DNA from: an uncultured Eubacteriaceae bacterium
GTDB taxonomy: Bacteria; Bacillota; Clostridia; Eubacteriales; Eubacteriaceae
Assembly (NCBI GenBank): GCA_947625585.1
Contig: CANQOZ010000049.1
Coordinates: forward strand, 1 to 8,530
DNA: 8,530 nt
Direction of reading: 5' to 3'
In this document: positions 1-5,740 of the stretch, in pieces
How positions within the stretch are numbered: position 1 is the first letter of the stretch
Layout: each line of letters begins with the position of its first letter
The notes under the pieces: model-generated
What the model was told of the DNA's origin: nothing
Database searches by the model: none
What the model saw: the letters and a program-made list of their open reading frames with translations, nothing else
Made by a program: the position numbers and the translations under genes

Positions 1-64
1 CTGTCTGTGGCGTTACTTTAAGTAATTTGGCAGCTTCTCCGACTCTCAAATATTCTTTTTTCAT
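1..64 (-). CDS. Helix-turn-helix DNA-binding protein, N-terminal fragment (cut by window edge)
   Basis: Only the first 21 codons are visible, starting at the ATG on 64-62 and running off the left edge. The peptide (MKKEYLRVGEAAKLLKVTPQ, then T) matches the start of MerR-like and excisionase-type winged helix-turn-helix domains. In these the stretch 'xVGEAAKLLxVxPQT' is helix 1, the turn and the beginning of the recognition helix. The same N-terminus occurs in MerR regulators, in small helix-turn-helix proteins, and in the serine recombinases of IS607-type elements. The visible part cannot tell these apart. The ATG lies only 2 nt after the TAA of the preceding gene and has no clear Shine-Dalgarno sequence of its own, so translational coupling is likely. 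If it is a regulator, it may act on the repeats near its own promoter at 492-544. Confidence is good for an HTH start and low for the exact family. Confidence 0.72.
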   Translation of the reverse strand, partial: MKKEYLRVGEAAKLLKVTPQT

Positions 65-66
65 AA

Positions 67-444
67 TTAAATTATAGTATAAAACATTTTAATTTTCTCT
101 TCTATAATAAAATTTTCTACTCTACAGTTAAAGGTCCAATTAGGACCAAAATGATAAATATATTTAAATTTCTGTCCTTTTTTTAAATGCAATTCATTTA
201 AGGTATAATCATTACCTATTTTATCAGCAACTATAGGCATCATTGGATCAGTTAAAATTTGATATTCTTCATCACTAGGTCGCTTATTATCCATATAAAA
301 ACTGTTTAAATGATCGTAATCAAAATCAAAAGAATCTAAAATTGCAAGAGCTAAATTTAATAAAGTATATTGTCCATCAATTCTAATATGTCTATAACAA
401 CCTTTTTTAAAACGAACACTAATAACATAAGAAACGTCTTTCAA
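67..444 (-). CDS. Divergent pRiA4b ORF-3-like domain protein, 125 aa
   Basis: This is a small, probably cytoplasmic protein of unknown biochemical role. The order of elements recalls the plasmid pRiA4b ORF-3-like family (PF07929), which is found next to mobile elements and in ordinary chromosomes. A basic beta-strand start is followed by a helix with 'LLNLALAILDSFDFDYDHLNSF' character (about 28-49). Near the C-terminus comes 'LHLKKGQKFKYIYHFGPNW' (about 85-103), matching the family's 'G..f.Y.YDFGD.W' signature, but with YDFGD changed to YHFGP. The start is TTG (444-442), not ATG. It is chosen because AAAGGAG sits 6 nt upstream and no nearer ATG fits. The TAA stop is 2 nt before the next gene's ATG, so the two are co-transcribed from the promoter at 504-531. 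The family call rests on pattern memory. A stand-alone protein with a similar fold is possible. Confidence 0.7.
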   Translation of the reverse strand: MKDVSYVISVRFKKGCYRHIRIDGQYTLLNLALAILDSFDFDYDHLNSFYMDNKRPSDEEYQILTDPMMPIVADKIGNDYTLNELHLKKGQKFKYIYHFGPNWTFNCRVENFIIEEKIKMFYTII

Positions 445-457
445 TTGATTCTCCTTT
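436..457 (-). promoter_or_regulatory. Strong Shine-Dalgarno site that selects a TTG start
   Basis: Read on the minus strand, AAAGGAG is followed by a 6-nt spacer and then TTG at 444-442. This is the strongest ribosome binding site in the window, and it justifies the non-ATG start of the 125-residue protein. Confidence 0.75.
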
Positions 458-490
458 AAAACATCTAGAAAAATTTTGAATATTTAAATG

Positions 491-544
491 TCTTATTGTA
501 TATATTATAAAAAATATTTTCTTATTGTTAATAATTTGAATAAG
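491..544. repeat. Three CTTATT half-sites around the leftward promoter
   Basis: TCTTATTGT occurs twice in direct orientation (491-499 and 520-528), with starts 29 bp apart. An inverted copy of the core, AATAAG, lies at 539-544. The second and third form an inverted repeat with a 12-nt centre. The direct copies bracket the -10 box, and the middle one overlaps the -35 box. This layout is typical of operator sites, but the background is very AT-rich, so chance is a real alternative. Confidence 0.4.
504..531 (-). promoter_or_regulatory. Sigma-A type promoter for the leftward two-gene operon
   Basis: On the minus strand there is a -35 box TTAACA (531-526, 5 of 6 to consensus), a 16-bp spacer, and a perfect -10 box TATAAT (509-504). 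Transcription would start near 497, giving a leader of about 50 nt before the TTG at 444. It is one of the two best promoter matches in the window. Copies of CTTATT lie on both sides of the -10 and touch the -35, which suggests regulator binding. Confidence 0.72.
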
Positions 545-582
545 CTTAATAAAATCACTTTTTATAGTTGTTAAAATAAAAA

Positions 583-588
583 TACTAT
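583..588 (+). promoter_or_regulatory. Candidate -10 box directly upstream of ogt
   Basis: TACTAT (5 of 6 to TATAAT) ends 8 nt before the ATG at 597, and no Shine-Dalgarno sequence is visible between them. No good -35 box stands 16-18 nt upstream. If the hexamer is real, the transcript would begin at or next to the start codon (leaderless or nearly so). Low confidence, because AT-rich DNA gives such hexamers often. Confidence 0.3.
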
Positions 589-596
589 TTGAAAAT

Positions 597-1106
597 ATGA
601 AATATCTTACGGATTTGTATCAATCTCCAGCAGGAGACCTCAGAATACTTTATAAAAATAATGACCTTTCCGGTCTTTATTTTGAAGAATATTTTAATAC
701 ACGATTTAGAAAATTAGATTATAATAGAAGTTCTATTGAATCACCTATTAGTTTAGAAACAAAAAGATGGTTAGATAAATATTTTAACTATCAAAATCCT
801 GATCCTATGAGTTTATCTATAAAACCAGAAATAACACCATTTCAAAAGGAAGTTTATAAAATTTTAATGAAACAGCCATTTGGGACAACGACAACTTATG
901 GTGATTTAAGAGATCAATTTGAATTTATTCATAATCGGAGAATGTCGGCCCAAGCAATCGGTGGTGCAATGAAAAGAAACCCAATAGTTATTGTAATACC
1001 TTGCCATAGAGTATTAAAGCGTGATAATGGAACTGACAACTTTGCTTGTGGTATCGAACACAAAAAGTTTTTATTAGATTTTGAGCGTAATTATAATGGG
1101 AACTAA
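597..1106 (+). CDS. ogt: Methylated-DNA--protein-cysteine S-methyltransferase (O6-alkylguanine-DNA alkyltransferase)
   Basis: This is a suicide DNA-repair protein of the cytoplasm. It moves the alkyl group from O6-alkylguanine (or O4-alkylthymine) onto its own cysteine. The 169-aa length is normal for Ogt/AdaB proteins. An N-terminal ferredoxin-like part (about 1-70) precedes the conserved DNA-binding and active-site domain. That domain carries 'TPFQKEVYKIL' (80-90), 'GTTTTYGDL' (96-104) and the diagnostic PCHRV (135-139) with acceptor Cys136. His137 and Glu163 complete the Cys-His-Glu network by alignment to human MGMT (C145, H146, E172). Two substitutions stand out. The Arg-finger position is Gln119 ('SAQAIGG'), as in many Firmicutes homologues, and the active-site Tyr position is Phe149. 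There is no Shine-Dalgarno sequence before the ATG; the start is chosen by family length. The stop overlaps the next gene by 11 nt, making this the first gene of a three-gene unit. Confidence 0.95.
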   Translation: MKYLTDLYQSPAGDLRILYKNNDLSGLYFEEYFNTRFRKLDYNRSSIESPISLETKRWLDKYFNYQNPDPMSLSIKPEITPFQKEVYKILMKQPFGTTTTYGDLRDQFEFIHNRRMSAQAIGGAMKRNPIVIVIPCHRVLKRDNGTDNFACGIEHKKFLLDFERNYNGN

Positions 1107-2307
1107 AAAACAAAAGAAAAGATTACAAAAGAGAAAGAGAGCGACTAAAGCTGTTAAAGCTTTAGGTAGGAGACGATCAGAGCAACTTGTTGAATGGTTA
1201 TATCAAGGTTACTCTTCCCACTATAAACCAGAAATACACTATCAACAGTATGTTGAAGAATACGATAAACAAATCGTAAAGAGCGTATATGGAAGAACTC
1301 GCTTTAAAAATTTTAACCTGTCTTACGAAGATTTAGAAACCTTTTATGGAATGAGGCGTAAGCGTTTTAAAAGAAGACAGGAACGAGAATATAAGAAGAG
1401 ATTAGAGCAACAGTGTGTACGTATTGTATTTTTAGGAACGGGTTATTCAAGCGCTCTGAATTTCTACAATACTTGTTTTGCTATCAGAAACCATAAAAAG
1501 ACATTTCTGGTAGATACAGGTGGCGGTCAACCAATTTTAAGACAACTCAGGAAAGCTATGATTAGCTTAGATGATATTCATGATATTTTTATCACCCATA
1601 ATCATATGGATCATATTTTAGGAATTTTCTGGCTTCTTAGAGATATTTCTAGAAGAATGGCCGATGGAAAGTATGAAGGGGATTTAACAATATATGCTTC
1701 AGATGACGTTATTAAGGCTATTAAAGATGCCTCTCATATTCTACTTTCAAGTCTAACTACTGATTATTTAGATAACAGAATTAAGTTTAGGGAAATTCAT
1801 AATGATGAAACGATAGATATTATTGGTCAAAAGTTTACCTTCTTTGATACTCAAGCTGAAAAGCCAAGACAATTTGGACTTAAGATGGAGACTGAAAATG
1901 GTGTAACTTTTACCTATTTAGGGGATGTTCCATATAACGATTCTGAAGAAAAGTATGCAAAAGGTGTTGATTATTTAATTCATGAAGCTTTTTGTCTAGA
2001 AGCGGATAAGAGATTATTTAAACCTCATGGTAAAAATCATTCAACGCTTAAAGATGCTTGTGAAAACTTTAAGAAAACAGGTGCTCGATACTTAATTATT
2101 ACTCATACAGAAGATAATTTAGGTGAAAAAAGGGGGCCTCACTATCGTCATGAAGCTGCTGTAGACCACCATACTATGATTATGGTTCCTGACGATTTAG
2201 AGACAATATTCTTAAAGAAACCAAGTAAGCAAAAAAGCTATTTTGACAAAGGAATTGAAAAAGAGGTCGATCCTAATGCGGCAGACACTCAAGAAGAAAG
2301 AGCTTGA
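1096..2307 (+). CDS. RNase Z-like metallo-beta-lactamase fold hydrolase with basic N-terminal extension
   Basis: A predicted cytoplasmic, metal-dependent hydrolase of 403 aa with no signal peptide. Residues 1-105 are an unusual extension. Residues 1-27 hold 14 Lys/Arg, and a second basic patch lies at 87-102, suggesting nucleic-acid binding. The catalytic domain starts at 'VRIVFLGTGYSSA' (108-120). It carries the metal motif THNHMDH (167-173; ligands H168, H170, D172, H173), a bridging Asp in 'YLGD' (D277), 'HEAF' (296-299), 'NHST' (H315) and the last ligand 'THT' (H337). This order matches the RNase Z/phosphodiesterase branch, but canonical tRNase Z lacks the extension and keeps a recognisable exosite arm. 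The substrate is unknown. The ATG at 1096 is preferred over an in-frame TTG at 1081: it overlaps the end of ogt by 11 nt, which suits coupled translation. The 3' end overlaps the next gene by 32 nt. The fold is certain; the specific function is open. Confidence 0.9.
   Translation: MGTKKQKKRLQKRKRATKAVKALGRRRSEQLVEWLYQGYSSHYKPEIHYQQYVEEYDKQIVKSVYGRTRFKNFNLSYEDLETFYGMRRKRFKRRQEREYKKRLEQQCVRIVFLGTGYSSALNFYNTCFAIRNHKKTFLVDTGGGQPILRQLRKAMISLDDIHDIFITHNHMDHILGIFWLLRDISRRMADGKYEGDLTIYASDDVIKAIKDASHILLSSLTTDYLDNRIKFREIHNDETIDIIGQKFTFFDTQAEKPRQFGLKMETENGVTFTYLGDVPYNDSEEKYAKGVDYLIHEAFCLEADKRLFKPHGKNHSTLKDACENFKKTGARYLIITHTEDNLGEKRGPHYRHEAAVDHHTMIMVPDDLETIFLKKPSKQKSYFDKGIEKEVDPNAADTQEERA
2261..2278 (+). 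promoter_or_regulatory. Shine-Dalgarno site deciding the yjjG start
   Basis: AAGAGG at 2261-2266 stands 9 nt before the ATG at 2276-2278, inside the upstream coding region. It supports the ATG over the in-frame TTG at 2243, which has no such site. Confidence 0.65.
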
Positions 2308-2983
2308 AAACATTCAAGTAATCTTATTTGATATTGATAATACACTCCTTGATTTTAAGAAATGTGCAGAGGCATCAATTAAAGCAGCTTTTAGAAAGTG
2401 GGGAATAGAATACACAGATAATGTTATTGATGTCTTTTTGGAAATAAATAATAAATATTGGGATCTCTATGAGGAAGATAAGATAACTAGAGATTATTTG
2501 TACCAACACCGCTTTCAAGAAGTTTTTGATCGTTTAGGAATTGATATTCCTGGAGCTGAATTTGAAAAGGATTTTATTAAGGTATTATTTTCTAGTTGTG
2601 AAAAAATAGATAATGTAGATGAAGTCGTAAAATATTTAGCAAATAAATATGATCTCTATATTGCTAGTAATTCTTCTTATGATGAACAAAGCACTAGACT
2701 CAAAGGAGCAGACCTATTCCAATACTTTAAAGAAGTATATACCTCAGAAGATTTAGGAAGTCGAAAACCGAGTTCTGAGTTTTTTGAAAAAATAATGGAG
2801 GATATCGACCACGGCATTAACAAAGAGAATGTTTTAATTATTGGTGATTCAATAAATGCAGATATTCTAGGTGGGAAAAAATTCGGTATTAAAACCTGTT
2901 GGTACAATAAGTTTAATAAAGAAGATAATGAAGTTAGCGATATTACAATTGATAGTTTAGATGAACTGGTTGAAGTCCTATAA
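2276..2983 (+). CDS. yjjG: YjjG/YfnB-family HAD hydrolase (non-canonical pyrimidine nucleotidase)
   Basis: A 235-aa cytoplasmic HAD phosphatase. Characterised YjjG dephosphorylates nucleoside monophosphates, including non-canonical pyrimidines, keeping them out of DNA. All four HAD motifs are present: FDIDNT (18-23; nucleophile D19, acid/base D21), 'ASNSS' (130-134), Lys164 in 'GSRKPSSEFF', and 'IIGDSINADILGG' (188-200; D191, D196). A helical cap lies between motifs I and II (about 28-110), the C1 cap arrangement of this family. The ending 'GIKTCWYNKF' fits YjjG-type proteins, and the length is close to E. coli YjjG. The start is ATG 2276, because AAGAGG (2261-2266) lies 9 nt upstream; an in-frame TTG at 2243 would add 11 unneeded residues. 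The gene overlaps the metallo-beta-lactamase by 32 nt, so the three genes form one transcript. Substrate choice within the family is inferred. Confidence 0.88.
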   Translation: MRQTLKKKELENIQVILFDIDNTLLDFKKCAEASIKAAFRKWGIEYTDNVIDVFLEINNKYWDLYEEDKITRDYLYQHRFQEVFDRLGIDIPGAEFEKDFIKVLFSSCEKIDNVDEVVKYLANKYDLYIASNSSYDEQSTRLKGADLFQYFKEVYTSEDLGSRKPSSEFFEKIMEDIDHGINKENVLIIGDSINADILGGKKFGIKTCWYNKFNKEDNEVSDITIDSLDELVEVL

Positions 2984-3010
2984 TTTAGATTTCAACCAGT
3001 TTTTAAATTT
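2964..3010 (+). terminator. Intrinsic terminator of the ogt-MBL-yjjG unit
   Basis: A perfect 11-bp stem pairs AACTGGTTGAA (2964-2974) with TTCAACCAGTT (2991-3001) across a 16-nt loop, followed by a T-rich run (3000-3010). The left arm is formed by the final codons of the HAD hydrolase, and the stop codon lies in the loop. It works for plus-strand transcripts only, since no T tract follows on the other strand. Confidence 0.85.
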
Positions 3011-3055
3011 AAGTATAGTTATTAAATTTACTAAGAAATTTACGAAAGATATTTT

Positions 3056-3080
3056 AAAAATACGAATTTTCTATTCGAAT
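3056..3080 (-). terminator. Weak candidate terminator for the P-type ATPase gene
   Basis: On the minus strand, CGAAT and ATTCG pair around the loop AGAAA, extended by two further pairs after one mismatch. Five T residues follow (complement of 3056-3060). It lies about 57 nt beyond the ATPase stop, on the right strand, and is the only hairpin with a T run seen there. The stem is short and AT-rich, so support is modest. Confidence 0.35.
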
Positions 3081-3093
3081 GTAAACGTTTAAA
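3079..3093. promoter_or_regulatory. Sequence resembling a CcpA catabolite-responsive element (cre)
   Basis: ATGTAAACGTTTAAA matches the common cre consensus WTGNAARCGNWWWCA at 14 of 15 positions; the C near the right end is A. It sits between two convergent 3' ends, where no promoter is evident, so a regulatory role is doubtful. It is listed because the match is close, not because the context supports it. Confidence 0.25.
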
Positions 3094-3136
3094 CTCTAAT
3101 GGTCATTTTAAATATCTGAAATTCCAAGTTTGTTAA

Positions 3137-5557
3137 CTAACGTCTTATAAATTTTATAAGCTTGAATTTATTTAACCAGTTACCAAATTTATCAAGATAA
3201 ATAGTTGTTTTTTCAGCTAAAGTTTGAGCTACTTTTGGTTTAGACAGAATCAAATAAGCACTAACATTAATAGCAAGAATAATAAGTAAAATTATTAAAG
3301 TATCAATCCGCAGTAATGCTAATCTGAAGAAATTCTGAAAGAAGAAGTAAGCAATAAAATAGATCGCTATTATGGATACAAATAAAATTCTCCTCAGAAG
3401 ATTAAACGGCGTACATAATTTATAGACAAGTAGGTATCCAATTACAAGTTCAGATAAAAATGCAATTGTAGATAACATAATACTTGGAAGCCTAAGATAA
3501 CTACAAAATATAACCGATAGTAGAATTCCTAGAAACGATGCTAGTCCTGATGGAATGGCATAATAAAGCATATTTGTAAAGAAGCGACCATGAACAAGAT
3601 CATCGTTAGGTTGTAGAGCTAATACAAATGAAGGAATCCCAATAGTTACTGCTCCTAATAATGTTAATTGAATTGGTTCAAATAAATAGGTAATAGTTAA
3701 TGGCAGAAATAAGAACACAGTCAGTAATGAATAAATTGTTTTATTCAAATACAAAGAGGAACTTTTTTCGAGATTGTTTATAATCTGTCTACCTTCCTTG
3801 ATTACTTTTGGTAAACTAGCAAAATTTGAATCAAGTAAAACAAGGTTAGCGACCGCACGTGAAGCATCACTACCGGATGCCATAGCAATACTCGTATCTG
3901 CTTCCTTTAGAGCTAAAATATCATTAACACCATCACCAACCATCCCAACAGTATGCTTTTCTTTTTTAAGTGAGTTTATAAAAAACTTTTTTTGTTCTGG
4001 AGTAACTCGGCCAAATACATTTTTTGTTTTAATAGCTTCAGCCATATCTTTATCGGTTTTAAGAGTTGAAGCATCAACATATTGGTCCGCTTTGTCAAGG
4101 CCTGCTCGTTGAGCAATAATAGAAGCGGTTTTGGCATCGTCACCTGAGATAATCTTCAAGTCAACGCCTTGGTCTTCAAAGTAATCAAGAGTAGACTTAG
4201 CTTCTTTTCTGATAATGTCTGAGAATATTAAAAATGCAATTGGTTCTAATTTGTCTGGTAAATCGTAATCGTTTACACTCGATACGCTTTTCGCAAGTGT
4301 GAGGACTCTTTCACCATTATCAAGATATGTCTTGAGCATTGGTTCATATTCCTTCATTTTGTCTTTAAAAATAAATGAACCAGCACCTAAGATATAAGTT
4401 CCTTCTGAATTGTTATTTTTATAAGAAAGTCCACTGTATTTTCTCGCTGAAGAAAATGGAATTAAGTGTTTTATTCCTTCGATCGGCTGAACCGTATAAT
4501 TTTCTGCAGCTTCCCTAACAGCATCAATAGTTGGGTTATGATCTTCTAAGTTTTTACTTAGAGTTTTAAGTATTGTTTCAATATCAGCTTCCGTTTCACC
4601 ACCAACAGGAATAATCTTTCTTAGTTTTAATCTACCTTCAGTTATTGTCCCGGTTTTATCTAGACAAAGAACATCCACTCTGGCTAAAGTTTCAGTTGAG
4701 TTCAAATTTTGAATTAACGTATTATATTTAGCTAGTTTTATAATTCCTATTACAAAAACAGAACTAATTAAAATAACTAATCCGCTTGGAATAAGAGATA
4801 TTAGTGCTCCAGCAACCGAAACAATAGATTCTGAAAAACTATATTTTAATAAATAAAATTCTTTACAATAGAGAATGATTCCTATTGGAATTAAAAGAAT
4901 GCTAATAAAAAATATAACTGAATTAAGTGAGTCTTGAATTTCACTATTACTTTTTTTGAATTTTTTAGCTTCAGTTGAGAGTTTTCCAGAATAACTGTCT
5001 TTTCCAACGTGAGTAACATAAGCTTTTCCATTACCCGAAACTACAAAGCTTCCACTCATTAACTCATCATTTTTATTTTTAATAATAGGATTACTTTCTC
5101 CAGTAAGTAAAGATTCATTTACTTCAAGATTACCGTTTAAGAGTATGGCATCTGCCGGTATTTGTTGACCAGCACTTAAAACAATTATTTCGTCTTCAAC
5201 TAATTCTTGATCGGGAATATTAGATTCAATTCCATCACGAATGACGTTGATACCAGCTCTAGAAAGTAAGGATAATTTATCAATCGTCCTCTTAGCTCTA
5301 AGTTCAGTAATTATTCCTATTAAAATATTACCTAGAACTACTGTTATAAACAGCATGTTTCGGTATGAGCCAACATAGAATAAAAGTCCAGCTAGAACTA
5401 CCATTACTAAATTATAAAAGGTAAAGATATTATCAATTAAGATTTGTTTGACAGACTTGGAAGTTTTACCAAGAGAGCTGTTTACCTTACCTGCTTTTAC
5501 TCTTTCGTTTACTTCTGCAGTTGTCAGTCCCGTTTCCAGATTTGTATATTTCTTCAT
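3137..5557 (-). CDS. Cation-translocating P-type ATPase, CtpE/Exp7 type
   Basis: An 806-aa inner-membrane ion pump driven by ATP through an aspartyl-phosphate intermediate. The N-terminus 'GLTTAEVNERVKAGKVN' (10-26) has no heavy-metal-binding domain. In order come M1-M2 (about 44-86), an actuator domain with TGES (152-155), M3-M4 (about 213-275), the phosphorylation motif DKTGT (Asp300), the nucleotide-binding stretch FSSARK (368-373), SGDD (471-474), the hinge GDGVND (541-546), and about six C-terminal membrane segments (603-771). FSSARK, 'LARVDVLCLDKTGTITEG' and 'TIGIPSFVLAL' (638-648) are marks of the CtpE/Exp7 subfamily. Mycobacterial CtpE is linked to calcium uptake; the ion here is not proven. 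The M4 motif is IPSG (256-259), where calcium pumps have PEGL. A GGAA lies just upstream of the ATG. The gene is alone and divergent from the phosphatase gene. Confidence 0.93.
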   Translation of the reverse strand: MKKYTNLETGLTTAEVNERVKAGKVNSSLGKTSKSVKQILIDNIFTFYNLVMVVLAGLLFYVGSYRNMLFITVVLGNILIGIITELRAKRTIDKLSLLSRAGINVIRDGIESNIPDQELVEDEIIVLSAGQQIPADAILLNGNLEVNESLLTGESNPIIKNKNDELMSGSFVVSGNGKAYVTHVGKDSYSGKLSTEAKKFKKSNSEIQDSLNSVIFFISILLIPIGIILYCKEFYLLKYSFSESIVSVAGALISLIPSGLVILISSVFVIGIIKLAKYNTLIQNLNSTETLARVDVLCLDKTGTITEGRLKLRKIIPVGGETEADIETILKTLSKNLEDHNPTIDAVREAAENYTVQPIEGIKHLIPFSSARKYSGLSYKNNNSEGTYILGAGSFIFKDKMKEYEPMLKTYLDNGERVLTLAKSVSSVNDYDLPDKLEPIAFLIFSDIIRKEAKSTLDYFEDQGVDLKIISGDDAKTASIIAQRAGLDKADQYVDASTLKTDKDMAEAIKTKNVFGRVTPEQKKFFINSLKKEKHTVGMVGDGVNDILALKEADTSIAMASGSDASRAVANLVLLDSNFASLPKVIKEGRQIINNLEKSSSLYLNKTIYSLLTVFLFLPLTITYLFEPIQLTLLGAVTIGIPSFVLALQPNDDLVHGRFFTNMLYYAIPSGLASFLGILLSVIFCSYLRLPSIMLSTIAFLSELVIGYLLVYKLCTPFNLLRRILFVSIIAIYFIAYFFFQNFFRLALLRIDTLIILLIILAINVSAYLILSKPKVAQTLAEKTTIYLDKFGNWLNKFKLIKFIRR

Positions 5558-5580
5558 TTAAGTTCCAATTTATTACTAAT

Positions 5581-5609
5581 TTTATATACTGGTTTTATGA
5601 TAAACTCAG
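5581..5609 (-). promoter_or_regulatory. Candidate promoter of the P-type ATPase gene
   Basis: On the minus strand, CTGAGT (5609-5604, 3 of 6 to TTGACA), a 17-bp spacer and TATAAA (5586-5581, 5 of 6 to TATAAT) place the start about 17 nt before the ATG. The spacer contains the small palindrome TTTAT-G-ATAAA (5594-5604), which could be an operator or a chance result of AT-richness. Confidence 0.45.
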
Positions 5610-5740
5610 GTTAAATTTATAGAGTTTTCAATTTTTCCAAGAATTTAAACCGATAAAATTAAAATTCAATAAATATTTACCCACTCATTAGGTATAAAAA
5701 TAAATAACATTAACGAAAGTGCGTTTAAAGAGATAATAAA

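Noticed and set aside
1081..1095. Upstream TTG start for the metallo-beta-lactamase gene
   Set aside because: The ATG at 1096 is in frame, gives the tighter overlap with ogt, and the five extra residues add nothing recognisable.
2677..2907. Open frame of 76 codons on the minus strand inside yjjG
   Set aside because: It lies wholly within a well-supported HAD gene on the other strand, has no ribosome site and resembles no known protein.
3774..4112. Open frame of 112 codons on the plus strand inside the ATPase gene
   Set aside because: It is an antisense shadow of the ATP-binding and hinge region, where the real protein has clear P-type ATPase motifs.
5594..5604. Palindrome TTTAT-G-ATAAA as an operator of the ATPase gene
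   Set aside because: Its position in the promoter spacer is suggestive, but an all-A/T 5-bp half-site is too common here to claim as a separate feature.
5711..5726. Small hairpin AACG / CGTT just before the phosphatase ribosome site
   Set aside because: The stem is only 4 bp and would not be stable enough to claim a regulatory role.
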